Notes under the pieces: generated by a model
Databases searched by the model: none
Seen by the model: the letters and a program-made list of their open reading frames with translations, nothing else
What the model was told of the DNA's origin: nothing
Translations under genes and position numbers: made by a program
Source of the DNA: UBA4421 sp028228615
GTDB taxonomy: Bacteria; Pseudomonadota; Gammaproteobacteria; Pseudomonadales; Azotimanducaceae
Reading direction: 5' to 3'
Length of the DNA: 64,000 nt
Assembly: GCA_028228615.1 (NCBI GenBank)
Contig: JAOJBS010000001.1
Location: 1 to 64,000, forward strand
Shown here: in pieces, positions 8,581-17,364 of the stretch
How the letters are laid out: the number at the start of each line of letters is the position of its first letter
How positions within the stretch are numbered: the stretch's first letter is position 1

Positions 8581-9462
8581 CTATTTAGCCGGTAAAAATG
8601 CGTGAGGTCTGTGCTTGGCCAGCACGGAGACCCTTTCTCCATAGCGGTTATAACCTACGTAGTCACGTATGGCATGGTGCTGCACACATCGGTTGTCCCA
8701 CATGGTGAGGGTGTTTTTGGTCCACTTCACACGGCATTGAAACTTAGGACTAGCGGCGACAAACCTATGCAGCCCCTCCAGCAGCATGTCGCTTTCCCAT
8801 TTAGCAATACCTTCTATATGCGAGGTAAAACTGCCATTCACAAAAAGATAAGGTCTGTTGGTTTCTGGGTGTACGGGAATGACTGGGTGACTGGCTTTGG
8901 GATAAACCTGCCCAGGTTTCAGCCTAATACCATAGTTGCGAAGGTCCATTTCTCCGTCATGAAAGGCGGATTTATTCATGAGTAAATTCTTAAGGTCGTC
9001 AGACAGCGCGTCGTAGGCCTCGTACATATTGGCGAACATGGTATCGCCGCCATCGTTCTCTGGGGTTTTAGTAACGTATAAGAGCGATGCCAGCGGGGGA
9101 ATTTCTTCGCAAGAAACATCCGAATGCCAAGCCTCACCATTGCTCTGTTTGGCGTCGGGTTTTGTGTCGATAATAAAAAGCTCAGGATCGTCATTCTCAA
9201 TAGTTTTGTTCTGACCACGGTGCTCGTCACGCTTCATACCACCCTTGTCTGCGCTACGTTTGGACGGATGAATATGCAGCTCTCCAAAATTTCGCCCAAA
9301 GGCTTTGTGTTGTTCTCTAGTTAGCTCTTGGTCGCGAAATACCAACACCATGTGCTTTAGAAACAGTTCTTTTATTTGTGACACTTCTGCTGGACCAAGG
9401 TTGGCTAAAGACACTTCGCTGATTTCAGCGCCAATAACCGGTGTGATGGGGGTGACTAACAT
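8581..9462 (-). CDS. TauD/TfdA family Fe(II)/2-oxoglutarate dioxygenase
   Basis: Non-haem iron dioxygenase that uses 2-oxoglutarate to hydroxylate or cleave small substrates. The iron triad is visible: WHSDVS gives His113 and Asp115, and the distal His lies in CVQHHAIRDY near the C-terminus, followed by an Arg for 2-oxoglutarate. The N-terminal IGAEISEVSL and VLVFRDQELTREQHKAFG blocks are typical. At 293 residues the length fits TauD/TfdA. A ribosome site AGGAC precedes the ATG. It may form a catabolic group with the CoA-transferase 240 bases downstream. Taurine, 2,4-D or other specificity cannot be judged from sequence. Confidence 0.92.
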   Translation of the reverse strand: MLVTPITPVIGAEISEVSLANLGPAEVSQIKELFLKHMVLVFRDQELTREQHKAFGRNFGELHIHPSKRSADKGGMKRDEHRGQNKTIENDDPELFIIDTKPDAKQSNGEAWHSDVSCEEIPPLASLLYVTKTPENDGGDTMFANMYEAYDALSDDLKNLLMNKSAFHDGEMDLRNYGIRLKPGQVYPKASHPVIPVHPETNRPYLFVNGSFTSHIEGIAKWESDMLLEGLHRFVAASPKFQCRVKWTKNTLTMWDNRCVQHHAIRDYVGYNRYGERVSVLAKHRPHAFLPAK

Positions 9463-9524
9463 CGCAGTTGTCCTGCCTAGTGGTAAGGATACGAGGGTAG
9501 CAGAAGTATGATAGGGATTTGTAG

Positions 9525-9722
9525 TTTTGGAGGTTATGGATCTTGGCTCGCGCTAAGGCAATGGTTTACAAAATTGCTGAAGGCATGCTGCTCAATACCG
9601 AGCCTTCGTTTTTGCAAAACTGGGATCCAACCTATCCAGATGATCATGAGGTGCATTAGCGTTTTGATCAGGAGTGGATAGATATTGGTTATGGTAATTT
9701 GATGTTGCAAGGATCCGTGTAG
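9525..9722 (+). pseudogene. Remnant reading frame broken by an in-frame TAG (family not recognised)
   Basis: A frame open from 9525 reads FWRLWILARAKAMVYKIAEG and on through a Trp/Asp/Tyr-rich segment, meets TAG at 9657-9659, and continues in the same frame (RFDQEWIDIGYGNLM) to a second stop at 9720. The amino-acid composition looks like real coding sequence, unlike the rest of the gap 9463-9952, and no other frame is better. I do not recognise the family. The remaining gap has only a G-rich stretch near 9733-9772 with imperfect copies of GGCCAGAGGGGC. It could also be a chance frame. Confidence 0.35.
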
Positions 9723-9952
9723 TGATAGCTGTAGCGGTGGCCAGAGGGGCGCCCAGAGGGGCGGCCAGAGTAGCGACTATTTGTCGCAAACCGAACTGCC
9801 TGTACATCCACTTGGGTTGAGTGGTCTAGCATTTGTAGCACTGCCTATATCTTTGTCTGAAGTCGAGTCCAGATATTTGCTCTTTGCGGTGTTTGTGCGC
9901 GTTGTCTAATAGCCCTATAGTCCAGCTTCAACATTTGCAGCGAGTGAGTAAG

Positions 9953-10351
9953 ATGGAAGTCCCACCAAGCAGACGCGTTTGCGCATACATGCATTTTTTT
10001 GCAGCAAGTTTGCTCTTGGCTTTCACAGCCAGTACTCAAGCTGTTGAGCTGACCCCACGAGAATCACACGCATACACCCAAATCTGCGCTTATTGCCACG
10101 CCCGCGCCGAAACCAGTGCGCCCGTAATGGGGGACTCTGCCGAGTGGCAGCGCCGCGCCGCCGAAACAGACGATGGGTTTGAAGGATTAGTACGCAATAC
10201 TATTGTGGGCATTGGCAACATGCCGCCGTTGGGCACTTGCGGATATTGCATTGAAACCGAAATTCGCAACTTAGTTGCAACCATGAGCGGTCTCGCGCCA
10301 TCTGCTTCGCGCTCAGGACTAAACTCCCCTAAAAAAGAGGAGAACCAATAA
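9953..10351 (+). CDS. Periplasmic c-type cytochrome, cytochrome c5-like
   Basis: Small monohaem cytochrome exported by Sec. A signal peptide ends at STQA; the mature part carries CAYCH (haem attachment and proximal His), NMPP with the likely axial Met, and a second CGYC pair close to the C-terminus, which in cytochrome c5 forms a disulfide. It is the first gene of a tightly coupled trio: its TAA overlaps the ATG of the FAD oxidase (TAATG), so it is the probable electron acceptor of that enzyme. The start could also be the ATG at 9989, giving a more compact signal peptide; the ribosome site does not decide. Confidence 0.87.
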   Translation: MEVPPSRRVCAYMHFFAASLLLAFTASTQAVELTPRESHAYTQICAYCHARAETSAPVMGDSAEWQRRAAETDDGFEGLVRNTIVGIGNMPPLGTCGYCIETEIRNLVATMSGLAPSASRSGLNSPKKEENQ

Positions 10352-11793
10352 TGATCAATCGTCGCAAACTCATCAAAAATTCTGTGCTCGGTACGCTAGG
10401 CGCTAGCGCGGCTTTGGGGCTATCCGGGTGCGGTAAGGCCTCAATGGGTCCAACTGCCGCATTAGATTATGATTTCCAAACAGGTAAGCCGCTGCCTTGG
10501 ATGAACTGGGCGAAGAATCAGGGCTGCCAGCCCGCTCATCGAATTGCGCCGCAAAGCGAAGAAGAATTGGTTTCGCTTATGACCTCAACTAATAGTGGCA
10601 GCATGCGCCCTATGGGTGCGGGACATTCTTTTAGCGCGGTAGTGCCAACTGATGGCACGCTGATATCTACAGATTTATTGAACGGCGTTATCAGCGTGGA
10701 TGCTGAACAAAATTTGGCGGAAGTATGGTCGGGTACGCGGCTGCACCAATTGGGCCCAGCATTGGATGCTCAAGGACAAGCGCTAACAAATCTTCCAGAC
10801 ATTAATTACCAAACCATTGCCGGGGCCATTTCAACTTCTACACACGGCAGTGGTGTGACTATGGGTTCTCTTTCTTCAATGATAGAAGAGTTAACAATCG
10901 CAACGCCATCTGGTGATCTGGTGACCTGTAATAACGCCAGCAACCCAGAGTTATTCCATGCAGCGCGGTGCGGTCTTGGCGCGCTTGGTGTCATCACCAA
11001 AGTAAAAATACGCACGGTGCCGGCATTTAGTTTAGAGCAGCGGACAACAGTAGAGCCGTTAGACGGCATATTGGAAAATATTGAAACTGAGAAAGCCGCA
11101 AATCGTAATTTTGAATTTCTCGCCTTTCCCCATACCTCAATGGCGTTAGTGGTGCGCACTAATGAAGTGGATCCATTCGCGCCGTTGGTAAGTTCAGGAA
11201 AGGAAGATCCAACAGCAATTTTTCAAATTCGCGATGCATATCAAAGCCTAGGCGTTCTACCCCTTGTCGGTAAGTTTGCTTATCAAAAGATCATCGACTC
11301 GGCAGCAGATGGCGCGGCAACGGTAAAGTCTGGCCCGTCATACACAGTGTTAGCCCACGACCGAGTAGTGCCTTTTCGTGAAATGGAATACACGGTGCCC
11401 GCAGAAGCAGGCCCTGAATGCCTAAAAGAAATTCTGGCAACGATTGTAGAAAAAGACATACCCGTAATTTTTCCTATCGAGTATCGCTACACCCAGCAAG
11501 ATGATATTTGGCTGAGTATGTTTTCCCAGCGCGATGGCTGTTCAATCTCGGTGCACCAATTTGCAGACGAAGACTATGTTGAATATTTCGCTGCCATAGA
11601 ACCTATTTTCCAAAAGTACAATGGCCGCCCACACTGGGGCAAACTGCATACGGTAGGACCCAAAGAGTTCAATAACTTATACCCCCATTGGCAGGACTTT
11701 TTGTCTGTGCGTGAAAGTGTTGATCCCCAAGGCCGTATGCTTAACAGCCACCTCAAACATTTGTTTGGTTTAGGAGATTCCTCTCATGCCTAG
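10351..11793 (+). CDS. Tat-type, putatively lipid-anchored FAD-linked lactone oxidase/dehydrogenase (ALO family)
   Basis: Vanillyl-alcohol-oxidase fold enzyme resembling D-arabinono-1,4-lactone oxidase and galactonolactone dehydrogenase. The N-terminus has a twin-Arg motif (NRRKLIK) and a lipobox (LSGC, Cys near residue 27), so it is probably exported folded by Tat and lipidated. The FAD domain shows PMGAGHSFSAV, in which His is the usual covalent FAD site, then NYQTIAGAISTSTHGSG. The C-terminus ends with the family's HWGKLH...LYPHW and LNSHLKHLFG segments. Translationally coupled to an upstream cytochrome c5 gene and overlapping the next gene by 8 bases. Inference: it oxidises a periplasmic sugar-lactone or polyol and passes electrons to the cytochrome. 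The substrate is unknown. Confidence 0.88.
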   Translation: MINRRKLIKNSVLGTLGASAALGLSGCGKASMGPTAALDYDFQTGKPLPWMNWAKNQGCQPAHRIAPQSEEELVSLMTSTNSGSMRPMGAGHSFSAVVPTDGTLISTDLLNGVISVDAEQNLAEVWSGTRLHQLGPALDAQGQALTNLPDINYQTIAGAISTSTHGSGVTMGSLSSMIEELTIATPSGDLVTCNNASNPELFHAARCGLGALGVITKVKIRTVPAFSLEQRTTVEPLDGILENIETEKAANRNFEFLAFPHTSMALVVRTNEVDPFAPLVSSGKEDPTAIFQIRDAYQSLGVLPLVGKFAYQKIIDSAADGAATVKSGPSYTVLAHDRVVPFREMEYTVPAEAGPECLKEILATIVEKDIPVIFPIEYRYTQQDDIWLSMFSQRDGCSISVHQFADEDYVEYFAAIEPIFQKYNGRPHWGKLHTVGPKEFNNLYPHWQDFLSVRESVDPQGRMLNSHLKHLFGLGDSSHA

Positions 11794-13060
11794 TCGTAGG
11801 TCTTTGCTTCTCGGTGGCGTTGCCCTTGGCGGCGCTGCTGCACTGCTTGCTATGCGTCCGAGTAAATTAGGCGCAGGCGGACACAACGACTACTTTACCA
11901 GTCTAAATAATGTGCTGCGCCAAAATGGCGAAGGACGTCCAACAATGATTATTGATCTAGATGCGTTAGATCATAATGTTCGCGAGGTCAGTCGCGCGCT
12001 GGGCGGGCGAGATTTGCGCATTGTTGCCAAGTCTGTTCCTAGTATCTCTCTCATTGATTACGTTAGTAACTTGTCGGGCTCAAATAAATTGATGGCGTTC
12101 CATGAGCCGTTTCTTGGGGCCATGGGCAACCCGCAGTCAGACATTTTGTTTGGCAAACCTATGCCAGTAGCGGCAGCGGCAAGATTTTATGACCGGCCTG
12201 CGTCAAAGCGCTTCGACCCAACCACCCAATTGCAATGGCTTATAGATACGCCAGAACGGTTAGCGCAATACGCGTCATTGGCGCAGACAAAAAACGTACC
12301 CATGCGCATTAATATTGAATTAGACGTGGGTCTGCATCGCGGTGGGGTTCATGACCCTTTCGTCCTTCAGCAGATGCTTAATACCATAGAGCAAACGCCG
12401 CAACTTACCTTTAACGGACTCATGGGCTACGACCCCCATGTGGTGAAAATGCCCGAACTCATAGTTGGGCAGCAGGAAGAGTTCCAACAGGTTCAGCAGC
12501 GTTATCAAAAAATGTTAGACGTTGCGCTTGCAAGTGTCGCCAAGACGACCAACACAAATGATCTAACCCTCAATGCCGCTGGCAGTCCCACTTATACTTT
12601 ATGGGGAGGTGTAGAAGGCATTGCCAATGAACTCTCCATTGGTTCAGGATTTGTCAAGCCGCTAGATTTTGATCTGCCATCTCTAGCAAACCACCGACCC
12701 GCACTTTATATAGCTACACCTGTGCTCAAATCTTCCCCGGGCACATGGACGGCAGGAGCAGACTGGGTTGGCGAGGCGCAAAGCCTTTGGGATCCGAATA
12801 GAGCGAGAACAATTTTTGTTTATGGTGGTTATTGGCAGGCCAAACCCGTTTCTCCAGAAGGCCTGATCACTAACCCGCTATTTGGCAGAAGTAGCAATCA
12901 AGAAATGCTCAATGCGTCTGACGCGGTGGACGTGAATGTAGACGATTACGTTTTTTATCGCCCCACGCAAAGTGAGTTTGTGATGCTGCAATTTGGTGAA
13001 ATTTTGGGGGTTCGCAAAGGTCAGATTGAACATCGCTGGAAACCTTTTACATGGGCTTAG
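11786..13060 (+). CDS. Tat-exported PLP-dependent fold-III enzyme (DSD1/D-threonine aldolase-like)
   Basis: Alanine-racemase-type TIM barrel. The N-terminus SRRSLLLGGVALGG resembles a twin-Arg signal, unusual for a PLP enzyme. MIIDLDALDHNV then RIVAKSVPS supply the first strand and the PLP Lys. INIELDVGLHRGGV and GLMGYDPHV are barrel strands of the DSD1/D-threonine aldolase family, and NAAGSPTYTLW is the phosphate-binding area. In zinc-dependent DSD1 enzymes a PxHxC motif near the C-terminus binds the metal; here the aligned segment reads RPTQSEF, so the ligands seem lost. The start has GGAG upstream and overlaps the FAD oxidase by 8 bases. The reaction is unknown; a periplasmic D-amino-acid or hydroxy-amino-acid lyase is one guess. 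Confidence 0.82.
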   Translation: MPSRRSLLLGGVALGGAAALLAMRPSKLGAGGHNDYFTSLNNVLRQNGEGRPTMIIDLDALDHNVREVSRALGGRDLRIVAKSVPSISLIDYVSNLSGSNKLMAFHEPFLGAMGNPQSDILFGKPMPVAAAARFYDRPASKRFDPTTQLQWLIDTPERLAQYASLAQTKNVPMRINIELDVGLHRGGVHDPFVLQQMLNTIEQTPQLTFNGLMGYDPHVVKMPELIVGQQEEFQQVQQRYQKMLDVALASVAKTTNTNDLTLNAAGSPTYTLWGGVEGIANELSIGSGFVKPLDFDLPSLANHRPALYIATPVLKSSPGTWTAGADWVGEAQSLWDPNRARTIFVYGGYWQAKPVSPEGLITNPLFGRSSNQEMLNASDAVDVNVDDYVFYRPTQSEFVMLQFGEILGVRKGQIEHRWKPFTWA

Positions 13061-13383
13061 TGGGTGGTCGAATCCAACATTAATGAGTGGGTGAGCTGAA
13101 GGTAAATGAGACCCATGATTTTAACGGTGAGCGCGGATCGCTACTAAGATTTTGCCTGTTTGGTTAATCTAGAACTTGGAAAAACTAATGAGAGGTCGAT
13201 GGCCCGCGTTTACGAAAATCTGCACCATCTGCTTAACGCCATGTGGTGTATTAAGGTGCCCCGAGTAATGTGGCTGTAAGCCCTCGGTAAACACCAGCTC
13301 TACTCGTTTTAGGGGATAACCCCCTTACTGTTCTTGATCCTCCTTTGATCTGTGTTTGCTCCACAAGCGCCGGGATTTTTCGG
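13061..13383. other. Intergenic region, no convincing gene
   Basis: The gap lies between the PLP enzyme gene and the convergent globin gene. The only frame with a ribosome site is a 26-codon one at 13199-13279 (GAGAGG before ATG), too short to support. A small GGGG/CCCC hairpin at about 13312-13326 lacks a T-run. I see no RNA gene or repeat here. Confidence 0.5.
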
Positions 13384-13740
13384 TTAATCTTTGAGTTGGT
13401 TGGTCCCTTCGGCCCTAGCCGTAGACACTTGTCTGATTCGCTCGGCAGGCACGGTCAGTTGCTCTATTAGGTAACTTTTTAGGCTTGCTGGGTACGCCAT
13501 CCGATCTATCGCTTTTGCCATACAGTCGAGCCATTGGTCTCGCTCTTTCAATGTCACCACTAGGTGCGCGTGTGCATGAGGAAGGTTGATAGGACCATAT
13601 TTTTCTTTGTATCGGCGCGGTCCACCCATCCACCCACTTAAAAAACGTGCCAATTTGTCTCGGCTTTCGTTGTTGTCGCTTGGGTGCCAAGAAAAAATGA
13701 CAGGGTAGCTGGCCTGCATAATGTCGTAGAAATGGTCCAC
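13384..13740 (-). CDS. Truncated haemoglobin (group II), 5' end disrupted
   Basis: Group II truncated globin, normally an oxygen/NO-reactive haem protein of about 135 residues. SWHPSDNNESRDKLARFLSG and GWMGGPRRYKEKYG are the E/F-helix region, a proximal-His candidate lies in PHAHAHLVV, and ERDQWLDCM carries the conserved G8 Trp. Only a GTG at 13740 opens the annotated frame, which drops helix A. The same frame continues upstream for 21 codons that clearly match the family (YGEADTTYKAAGCEAGIHQL), but these are preceded by TAA (13801-13803) and then an ATG (13804-13806). So codon 2 of the natural gene reads as a stop. The product is probably absent or N-truncated; a sequencing error is the alternative. 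Confidence 0.75.
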   Translation of the reverse strand: MDHFYDIMQASYPVIFSWHPSDNNESRDKLARFLSGWMGGPRRYKEKYGPINLPHAHAHLVVTLKERDQWLDCMAKAIDRMAYPASLKSYLIEQLTVPAERIRQVSTARAEGTNQLKD

Positions 13741-14024
13741 TAGCTGGTGGATGCCTGCTTCGCAGCCGGCGGCCTTATAAGTGGTGTCTGCTTCTCCGTA
13801 TTACATGAGTTATTCTCGTGCCTTCTCGCAACCGAGTTCAATAGATGAGTCGATATCGCTCTTGTAAAGATCACTACATGTACAAATGCAGTTTGGCTCT
13901 GCCGCACGGCGGTCAAAATTCATTGGTAGAGTGCCAGATAAAACTCAGTCTCAACTGATTGCGTTAAAGGGAGTCTCTGCTCAAGCGTGCAGAGTGATTC
14001 TTGGCTGTCGATATGTTGCATAAT

Positions 14025-15536
14025 TTATGGCGCCCAATCAAAGTCGAGATCCAGAGGATAAGACGGTCTTGGAATTCGCTTCCAATCATGACGGGATAAC
14101 ACGGGAGAAGTACGCCCCAGTGTATCCACTTCAATCATATTTCCTGAGTCAAAATATTGATCATACACCGCTCGATAGTTTGAGCGGCACTTTAGAACTA
14201 ACGTGCGTATTGAAGCAATCTTTATGTCCATACTCTCTAACAATTCTGGGTCAGGCCAAACGATGGGTCGACGGCTGGTGACCAATACCTGTATGCCATC
14301 GAATTTGAGTAAACACATTGGGCCAGCATTCGCGCGCATGCCAGAAAGCGGGCCGGTGGAAATATAGAATTCACCGGGGTGCAGGTGTTGCACCAAAACG
14401 TTATCCACAATGTATGTAGATTCTGCGCCTTCCCATCCATCGCCGTTGAACGTAGCCTGAATACTTGATCCAATCCCGGCGTTAGTTGCAGCGCTTACTA
14501 ACTCAGGATCAAAAAAGCTACCAATGACAACGCCAGTCGCTTTTGCTTTGTGCAGCGCTTTGGTTAACCACAAAGTATTACCCGGACCACCAGCGCCCAC
14601 ATTGTCGCCAAGGTCGGCCAGCAGCACTGGCGGTGATTTGTTGTCGAGTCCCCCTTCTACAGCTTTAGCGACCGCATTTGCCAGCGGCACCAAATTCCAA
14701 AGAAAGCGCTCGCGCATTGACCATGCCATTTCGGCTATTTTTTTGCACAAGGTCGCCGCGACCAGTTCGCTGTCACGCGCTGTAACCAAAACGTGTAGGC
14801 CATTCACTGACGTATCGCTGTAGGCAAATCCAGCGACTATAGAAATGTTTAAAATTTCCGCACCGATTTGGCTTTGTCCATAATCAATTAGATCGCCGTA
14901 GGGACCGTTGGCCGTTAACAGGCTGACATTTGGCGGCACAATAGGTACGCGAATATTGCTAACCGTGGGGCGCATACCATTAAACATCTCGTTGAGAATT
15001 GTTGCTGCTTCAATGCCCCTTTCATATTGGTCAACGTGAGGATCTGTGCGGTAGGCAACAATGACATCGGCGTTATCCACCATGCGCTGGGAGATATTCG
15101 CATGCAGATCAACCGTGGTTACAACAGGTACACCTGCACCCACTGCCCGCCGCACGGTTTCATATAACAGGCCGTCAGGGTCCTCTTCTTGCGGGGTAGT
15201 CATGGCGCCGTGATTCAGAATGTAGACACCATCAAGAGAGGTTTGGGCTTCAAGCGCACGGCCAATTTTGTCGATTTCATCCATAATGAAACTGTGTTCT
15301 GCGGGGCCGCCGGCACCGCCGAGAACCAGTGTAATTGGAATAGGTTCCCAACTGCCCTCTATGTCCATCTGAGCAAAGAAGCCTTGGCCTTCTTTGAGCA
15401 ATTTTGGTGAGGATGATCTTGCATCTTCGACAATGGCATCACCGCGCAATACACGGAACCTATTGGCCTCAACCACTGGCGCATATCGGTTGCTCTCGAG
15501 AAACTGGCCGACAATGGCAACCTTCCTAATTTTCAT
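14025..15536 (-). CDS. M81 family metallopeptidase (MlrC/microcystinase C-like)
   Basis: Zinc-dependent enzyme of the MlrC (DUF1485) family, named for the last hydrolysis step of microcystin degradation but widespread in bacteria that do not degrade microcystin. The N-terminal domain includes YILNHGAMTT, TTVDLHANIS and YRTDPHVDQYERG, which carry the Asp/His metal ligands. The C-terminal MlrC domain contains LLADLGDNVGAGGPGNTLWL. At 503 residues it matches the family. It has no signal peptide and acts in the cytoplasm. An MFS carrier lies just upstream on the same strand, which suggests uptake and hydrolysis of a peptide- or amide-like compound (inference). Confidence 0.9.
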   Translation of the reverse strand: MKIRKVAIVGQFLESNRYAPVVEANRFRVLRGDAIVEDARSSSPKLLKEGQGFFAQMDIEGSWEPIPITLVLGGAGGPAEHSFIMDEIDKIGRALEAQTSLDGVYILNHGAMTTPQEEDPDGLLYETVRRAVGAGVPVVTTVDLHANISQRMVDNADVIVAYRTDPHVDQYERGIEAATILNEMFNGMRPTVSNIRVPIVPPNVSLLTANGPYGDLIDYGQSQIGAEILNISIVAGFAYSDTSVNGLHVLVTARDSELVAATLCKKIAEMAWSMRERFLWNLVPLANAVAKAVEGGLDNKSPPVLLADLGDNVGAGGPGNTLWLTKALHKAKATGVVIGSFFDPELVSAATNAGIGSSIQATFNGDGWEGAESTYIVDNVLVQHLHPGEFYISTGPLSGMRANAGPMCLLKFDGIQVLVTSRRPIVWPDPELLESMDIKIASIRTLVLKCRSNYRAVYDQYFDSGNMIEVDTLGRTSPVLSRHDWKRIPRPSYPLDLDFDWAP

Positions 15537-15661
15537 ATCTACTCGCTGAAAAAAATTGCTTGGAGAAGAGATAATATAAGGTGCTTATGCTTCAACTTAA
15601 CAACCCAATACTCGCATGCAGCCAGTGAAAGAAAATGGTTGGTGTGAAAGCGCTTTTCAAG

Positions 15662-16909
15662 TTAATCAAATTGTTTGTCGGTACTGGCAAATAGAAAATA
15701 AAATGCGCCGCCGAAAAATGTAACGCCTGCGGTTACGTAAAAAACCATATCCCAAGAGTTTGTCATGTCGAGGATTACGCCTGTCAGTATTCCGCCAACT
15801 AGTCCAGGAATGGCCGCAAACGTATTAGTTACGCCCATTAGTCTTCCGGTATATTTTGGTCCGATATCGGCATGATTGACGATATACCCACCGGCACCAA
15901 AGCCACTAAACAACTTGCCTAGGCAGATGATGGCCATCACACCAAATGTGGTAGTGAATTGAGGCACTAAGCAAAGGCATGTTGCCAAACCACCGAAGGC
16001 AAGGGTGTTGCATAGTTTTCTAACGGTAAGAAGGTTAACGCCGCGTGCAATAAGATTATCCGCGAAGTAGCCCCCAAGATTTGCAGAGAAAAAGCTGACG
16101 ATATGCGGAAGCATGGCTATGACGCCGACCGCAGCAAGTTCAATTCCAAGCTTCTCGTTTACGAATGTAGGCAGCCAAGAAAGGAAAACAAAAAGAGTGT
16201 AGTTGTTACAAAAATGCGCAACTGCAATTGCCCAAAGCGGTTTATTAAACAGCCATATTCGCCAATCTAGATCCTCTCCTGGGCCAGATGCTGGGGCGTT
16301 ATCTGTAATATAGGTCAATTCTTTTGCAGAAATGGTTGTAGATTCTGATGGGGAGGACGTGACGTATTTGCCCCAAAAATAATACCAGACAAAGCCTATT
16401 GCGCCGTATAAGTAGAATGCCCACTGCCAGCTGAGCTTAACAATAATGATTGGTGTAACGACCAAGCCAAAGATGGTTCCAAGAGGTATGGCGCTATTCG
16501 TGGCAGCAACGGAGCGCGAGCGCTCGCTCTTAGGAATCCATCGAGCATAAAGGCTATGCCATGCTGGGAAGGTGACGCCTTCTCCCAGGCCCATGCCTAA
16601 TCTTGCTAGTATCAAAATTGTGAACCCTGCAGCTGCCGCCAGCGGAGTGACCAAAGTGAATAGGGACCATGTAATTAAACCGATGCCAAGAACAATTTTC
16701 GCACCTATTCTGTCGGATAAGATCCCGCCATAGATTTGCGTAACCATATAAGCAAGATAAAACGAACCTAGAACAATACCTTTCTCGGTATTAGTCCAAC
16801 CCAGCTCAACGCCCATAGGTATTATTGTTAGAGAGATAACTACCCTGTCGATATAGCAAATGAATACAGCCGACATTGCCAGAGCAATAATTCTAAATCT
16901 TTCTGGCAC
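15662..16909 (-). CDS. MFS transporter, anion:cation symporter-like
   Basis: Inner-membrane carrier of the major facilitator superfamily with about 12 hydrophobic helices. The loop 2-3 signature is visible as GGILSDRIGAKIVLG, and RLGMGLGEGVTFPAWHSLYA with RWIPKSERSRS is typical of the ACS/SLC17-type organic-anion symporters. Length of 415 residues is normal. The start is GTG with GGGAGAG upstream. It precedes the M81 metallopeptidase gene by 125 bases on the same strand and probably supplies its substrate; glucarate-, phthalate- or glycerophosphate-type specificity cannot be distinguished. Confidence 0.9.
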   Translation of the reverse strand: MPERFRIIALAMSAVFICYIDRVVISLTIIPMGVELGWTNTEKGIVLGSFYLAYMVTQIYGGILSDRIGAKIVLGIGLITWSLFTLVTPLAAAAGFTILILARLGMGLGEGVTFPAWHSLYARWIPKSERSRSVAATNSAIPLGTIFGLVVTPIIIVKLSWQWAFYLYGAIGFVWYYFWGKYVTSSPSESTTISAKELTYITDNAPASGPGEDLDWRIWLFNKPLWAIAVAHFCNNYTLFVFLSWLPTFVNEKLGIELAAVGVIAMLPHIVSFFSANLGGYFADNLIARGVNLLTVRKLCNTLAFGGLATCLCLVPQFTTTFGVMAIICLGKLFSGFGAGGYIVNHADIGPKYTGRLMGVTNTFAAIPGLVGGILTGVILDMTNSWDMVFYVTAGVTFFGGAFYFLFASTDKQFD

Positions 16910-17229
16910 CTAGTGCTCTCCCAAATCTCTAATCAGCTATAAAACCTATAGAAGGGGGGAGACACTGTCCAGTATTTGGATAATACACAGTTACTATATT
17001 CGACTGAGAATCCGGCGAGTGGACTACATCAACACTAGGTTGCTGTTACTGCAATGGAGGGTGTCTGAATCCGTTTGAGGTGAACCCGTGAGGTGGAAGC
17101 TGCCTATTCCGTGTTTTTGTCCCCAGTTGTTGGGTCGCACTCAAAAGTCTTGAAGTTCTGGCTACGCCAGCTAGCCAGTTTTAAGAAAATGGACTGAACA
17201 AGGCGTTAAAAAGTTTTGAATATTTGAAA
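16910..17229. other. Intergenic region upstream of the MFS gene and downstream of tRNA-Phe
   Basis: No gene is seen on either strand. A 7-bp perfect hairpin (arms 17158-17164 and 17172-17178, CTGGCTA/TAGCCAG) is followed on the + strand by TTTT, but no + strand gene reads into it; on the - strand it lies 50-70 bases beyond the tRNA 3' end and could end that transcript. The MFS promoter should lie at the left end. Confidence 0.4.
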
Positions 17230-17305
17230 TGGTGGCCTGAGGTGGAATCGAACCACCGACACGAGGATTTTCAATCCTCTGCTCTACCGACTGAGCTATC
17301 AGGCC
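17230..17305 (-). tRNA. tRNA-Phe (anticodon GAA)
   Basis: The 76-base gene folds as a complete cloverleaf: acceptor stem starting GGCCTGA, D arm with AGCTCAGTCGGTAGAGC, anticodon stem GAGGA/TCCTC around the loop TTGAAAA (anticodon GAA), T arm GGTTCGATTCC, and an encoded 3' CCA. It lies 60 bases downstream of yggX on the same strand, the order also found in Pseudomonas. Confidence 0.98.
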
Positions 17306-17364
17306 ATACTGCTTGCCTTACATCGGCAGCGAGCGGCGTATTAAACCGATGTCGCGGCTTCCCG

